From Hydrogenophaga sp. (GTDB lineage Bacteria; Pseudomonadota; Gammaproteobacteria; Burkholderiales; Burkholderiaceae), in assembly GCA_025458545.1 (NCBI GenBank), contig JALOSH010000129.1, positions 1 to 6,295 on the forward strand: a DNA stretch of 6,295 nucleotides, given 5' to 3'. Below the pieces are notes generated by a model. It was not told the origin of the DNA. It saw only the letters and a list, made by a program, of their open reading frames with translations, and did no database searches. Made by a program: the position numbers and the translations under genes. Shown here one piece after another: positions 5,157 through 6,295 of this stretch (positions within the stretch are counted from its first letter, which is position 1; each line of letters starts with the position of its first letter).

Positions 5157-6295
5157 ACCCCGCCGACACCAACCGACTGGACGAAGCCGAACTGCAGGCC
5201 CTGCTGGACACGGTGCGCCGTTTTGCAACCGAACGCATTCGGCCGAACCTGGACGCATGGGAGGCCGCCGGAGAGATCCCGCGTGGGCTGTACCGGGAGG
5301 CCGCGCAGCTGGGTCTGCTGGGACTGGGCTATCCGGAGCGCCTGGGCGGTACCCCCGCCAGCTGGCGGGTGCGCAATGCCTTTTCACAGACCCTGGCGCG
5401 CCATGGCACCAGCGGCGGGCTCATGGCCAGCCTGTTTTCCCTCAACATCGGGTTGCCGCCGCTGCTGGCCCATGGGACTTCCGATCTGCAGGCCGAAGTG
5501 ATTCCGCCGGTGCTGCGTGGCGAGCGCATCGCGGCGCTGGGCATCACCGAGCCCGGTGGTGGCTCCGACGTGGCGGCCCTGCGCACCACCGCGCGTCGCG
5601 AGGGCGACGACTACGTCATCGACGGCGAGAAGGTGTTCATCACCTCGGGTGTGCGCGCCGACTGGGTGACGCTGGCGGTTCGCACCGACACGCACAGCAA
5701 AGGTCCTGGGGGGGTGAGCATGATCGTGGTGCCCATGGACCGGCCCGGCATCTCGCGCATCGCCTTGCAGAAGATGGGCTGGCATTGTTCGGATACCGCC
5801 CATCTGCGATTTGACGGTGTGCGTGTACCGGTCCGTTACCGCCTGGGCGAGGAGGGTGCCGGGTTCCGCATGATCATGACCAATTTCAATGGCGAGCGCC
5901 TGGCCATGTCGGCCATGGCGCTGGGTTTTGCCCAGGCCTGTTACGACGAGGCGCTGGACTGGGCACGCCAGCGCCAGACCTTTGGCACCGCGCTGGTCGA
6001 GCGGCAGGTCATCCGTCACCGGTTGATGGACATGCGCATGCGCATCGAAAGCACGCAGGCCTGGGTCGATTCGGTCACCGCGCGGGTCGACGCGGGCGAC
6101 ACTGGGTCGGACTGGGTGGCACACGTTTGTCTGCTGAAAAACCACGCCACCCAGACCATGCAGTACTGTGCCGATGCGGCAGTGCAGATCCTGGGGGGCA
6201 TGGGCTACATGCGGGGCACCGCCAGCGAACGCATTTACCGTGAGGTGAAGGTCATGATGATCGGCGGTGGCGCCGAAGAAATCATGAAGGAGCTG
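5153..6295 (+). CDS. Second acyl-CoA dehydrogenase of the operon (3' end outside window)
   Basis: Open from the ATG at 5153 to the window edge: 381 residues with no stop, so probably only a handful of C-terminal residues are cut off. It is an FAD-dependent acyl-CoA dehydrogenase with the flavin signature GITEPGGGSDVAA (130-142), KVFITSG (160-166), KMGWHCSDT (207-215) and the C-terminal QILGGMGY (345-352). As in the first dehydrogenase, the MCAD-type base position is Gly (IGGGAEE, 370-376) and E248 in NGERL sits at the isovaleryl-CoA dehydrogenase-type position. The two are paralogous: the stretch from KMG/KIG to EGAGF is identical at 22 of 32 positions (here 207-238, there 206-237). The N-terminus is slightly longer (MNPADTNRLDEAEL). 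It probably handles a different chain length or a later intermediate of the same branched substrate, but the substrate cannot be read from the sequence. Confidence 0.92.
   Translation, partial: MNPADTNRLDEAELQALLDTVRRFATERIRPNLDAWEAAGEIPRGLYREAAQLGLLGLGYPERLGGTPASWRVRNAFSQTLARHGTSGGLMASLFSLNIGLPPLLAHGTSDLQAEVIPPVLRGERIAALGITEPGGGSDVAALRTTARREGDDYVIDGEKVFITSGVRADWVTLAVRTDTHSKGPGGVSMIVVPMDRPGISRIALQKMGWHCSDTAHLRFDGVRVPVRYRLGEEGAGFRMIMTNFNGERLAMSAMALGFAQACYDEALDWARQRQTFGTALVERQVIRHRLMDMRMRIESTQAWVDSVTARVDAGDTGSDWVAHVCLLKNHATQTMQYCADAAVQILGGMGYMRGTASERIYREVKVMMIGGGAEEIMKEL

Noticed and set aside
6191..6200. A second copy of part of the element: CTGGGGGGCA also occurs in the second dehydrogenase
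   Set aside because: The 10 bases encode part of the conserved LGGMG motif and nothing around them matches the element; coincidence.

Overview
This is a high-G+C, densely packed, single-strand window of the kind found in Betaproteobacteria. The organism is probably a member of the Burkholderiales, perhaps Comamonadaceae. That placement rests on codon and base composition, protein flavour, and a G/C-rich dispersed repeat that I recognise from memory in that group; no search was run. All five genes are on the + strand. No stretch longer than about 300 bases lacks a gene, and the largest gap is 31 bp (1111-1141). I see no RNA gene, CRISPR array, insertion sequence or convincing terminator.

Layout: (1) 1-1110 is the 3' part of a HEAT-repeat DNA alkylation repair-type protein, whose reading frame is open to the left window edge. 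(2) 1142-2314 is an acyl-CoA dehydrogenase. (3) 2326-3126 is an enoyl-CoA hydratase/isomerase of the LiuC/AtuE type. (4) 3123-5156 is the biotin-carrying alpha subunit of an acyl-CoA carboxylase. (5) 5153-6295 is a second acyl-CoA dehydrogenase, open at the right edge and probably missing only a few C-terminal residues. Genes 2-5 form a tight operon: an 11-bp gap, then two ATGA start/stop overlaps.

The operon chemistry reads as dehydrogenation of a 3-methyl-branched acyl-CoA, biotin-dependent carboxylation of the methyl group, then hydration of the resulting glutaconyl-type CoA. This is the logic of leucine (liu) and acyclic terpene (atu) catabolism. The order dehydrogenase - hydratase - carboxylase alpha matches atuD-atuE-atuF better than liuABCD. 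The carboxyltransferase (beta) subunit that the alpha subunit needs is not in the window.

The most notable observation is inside the carboxylase gene. A roughly 76-bp palindrome-rich, stop-free repeat-like segment (3987-4062), flanked by GTTTC on both sides, lies in frame between two metal-binding glutamates of the biotin carboxylase active site. It adds 27 codons. Collapsing the GTTTC duplication restores a family-like hairpin turn. It looks like a dispersed palindromic element that has become part of a conserved enzyme, comparable in concept to the Rickettsia palindromic elements.
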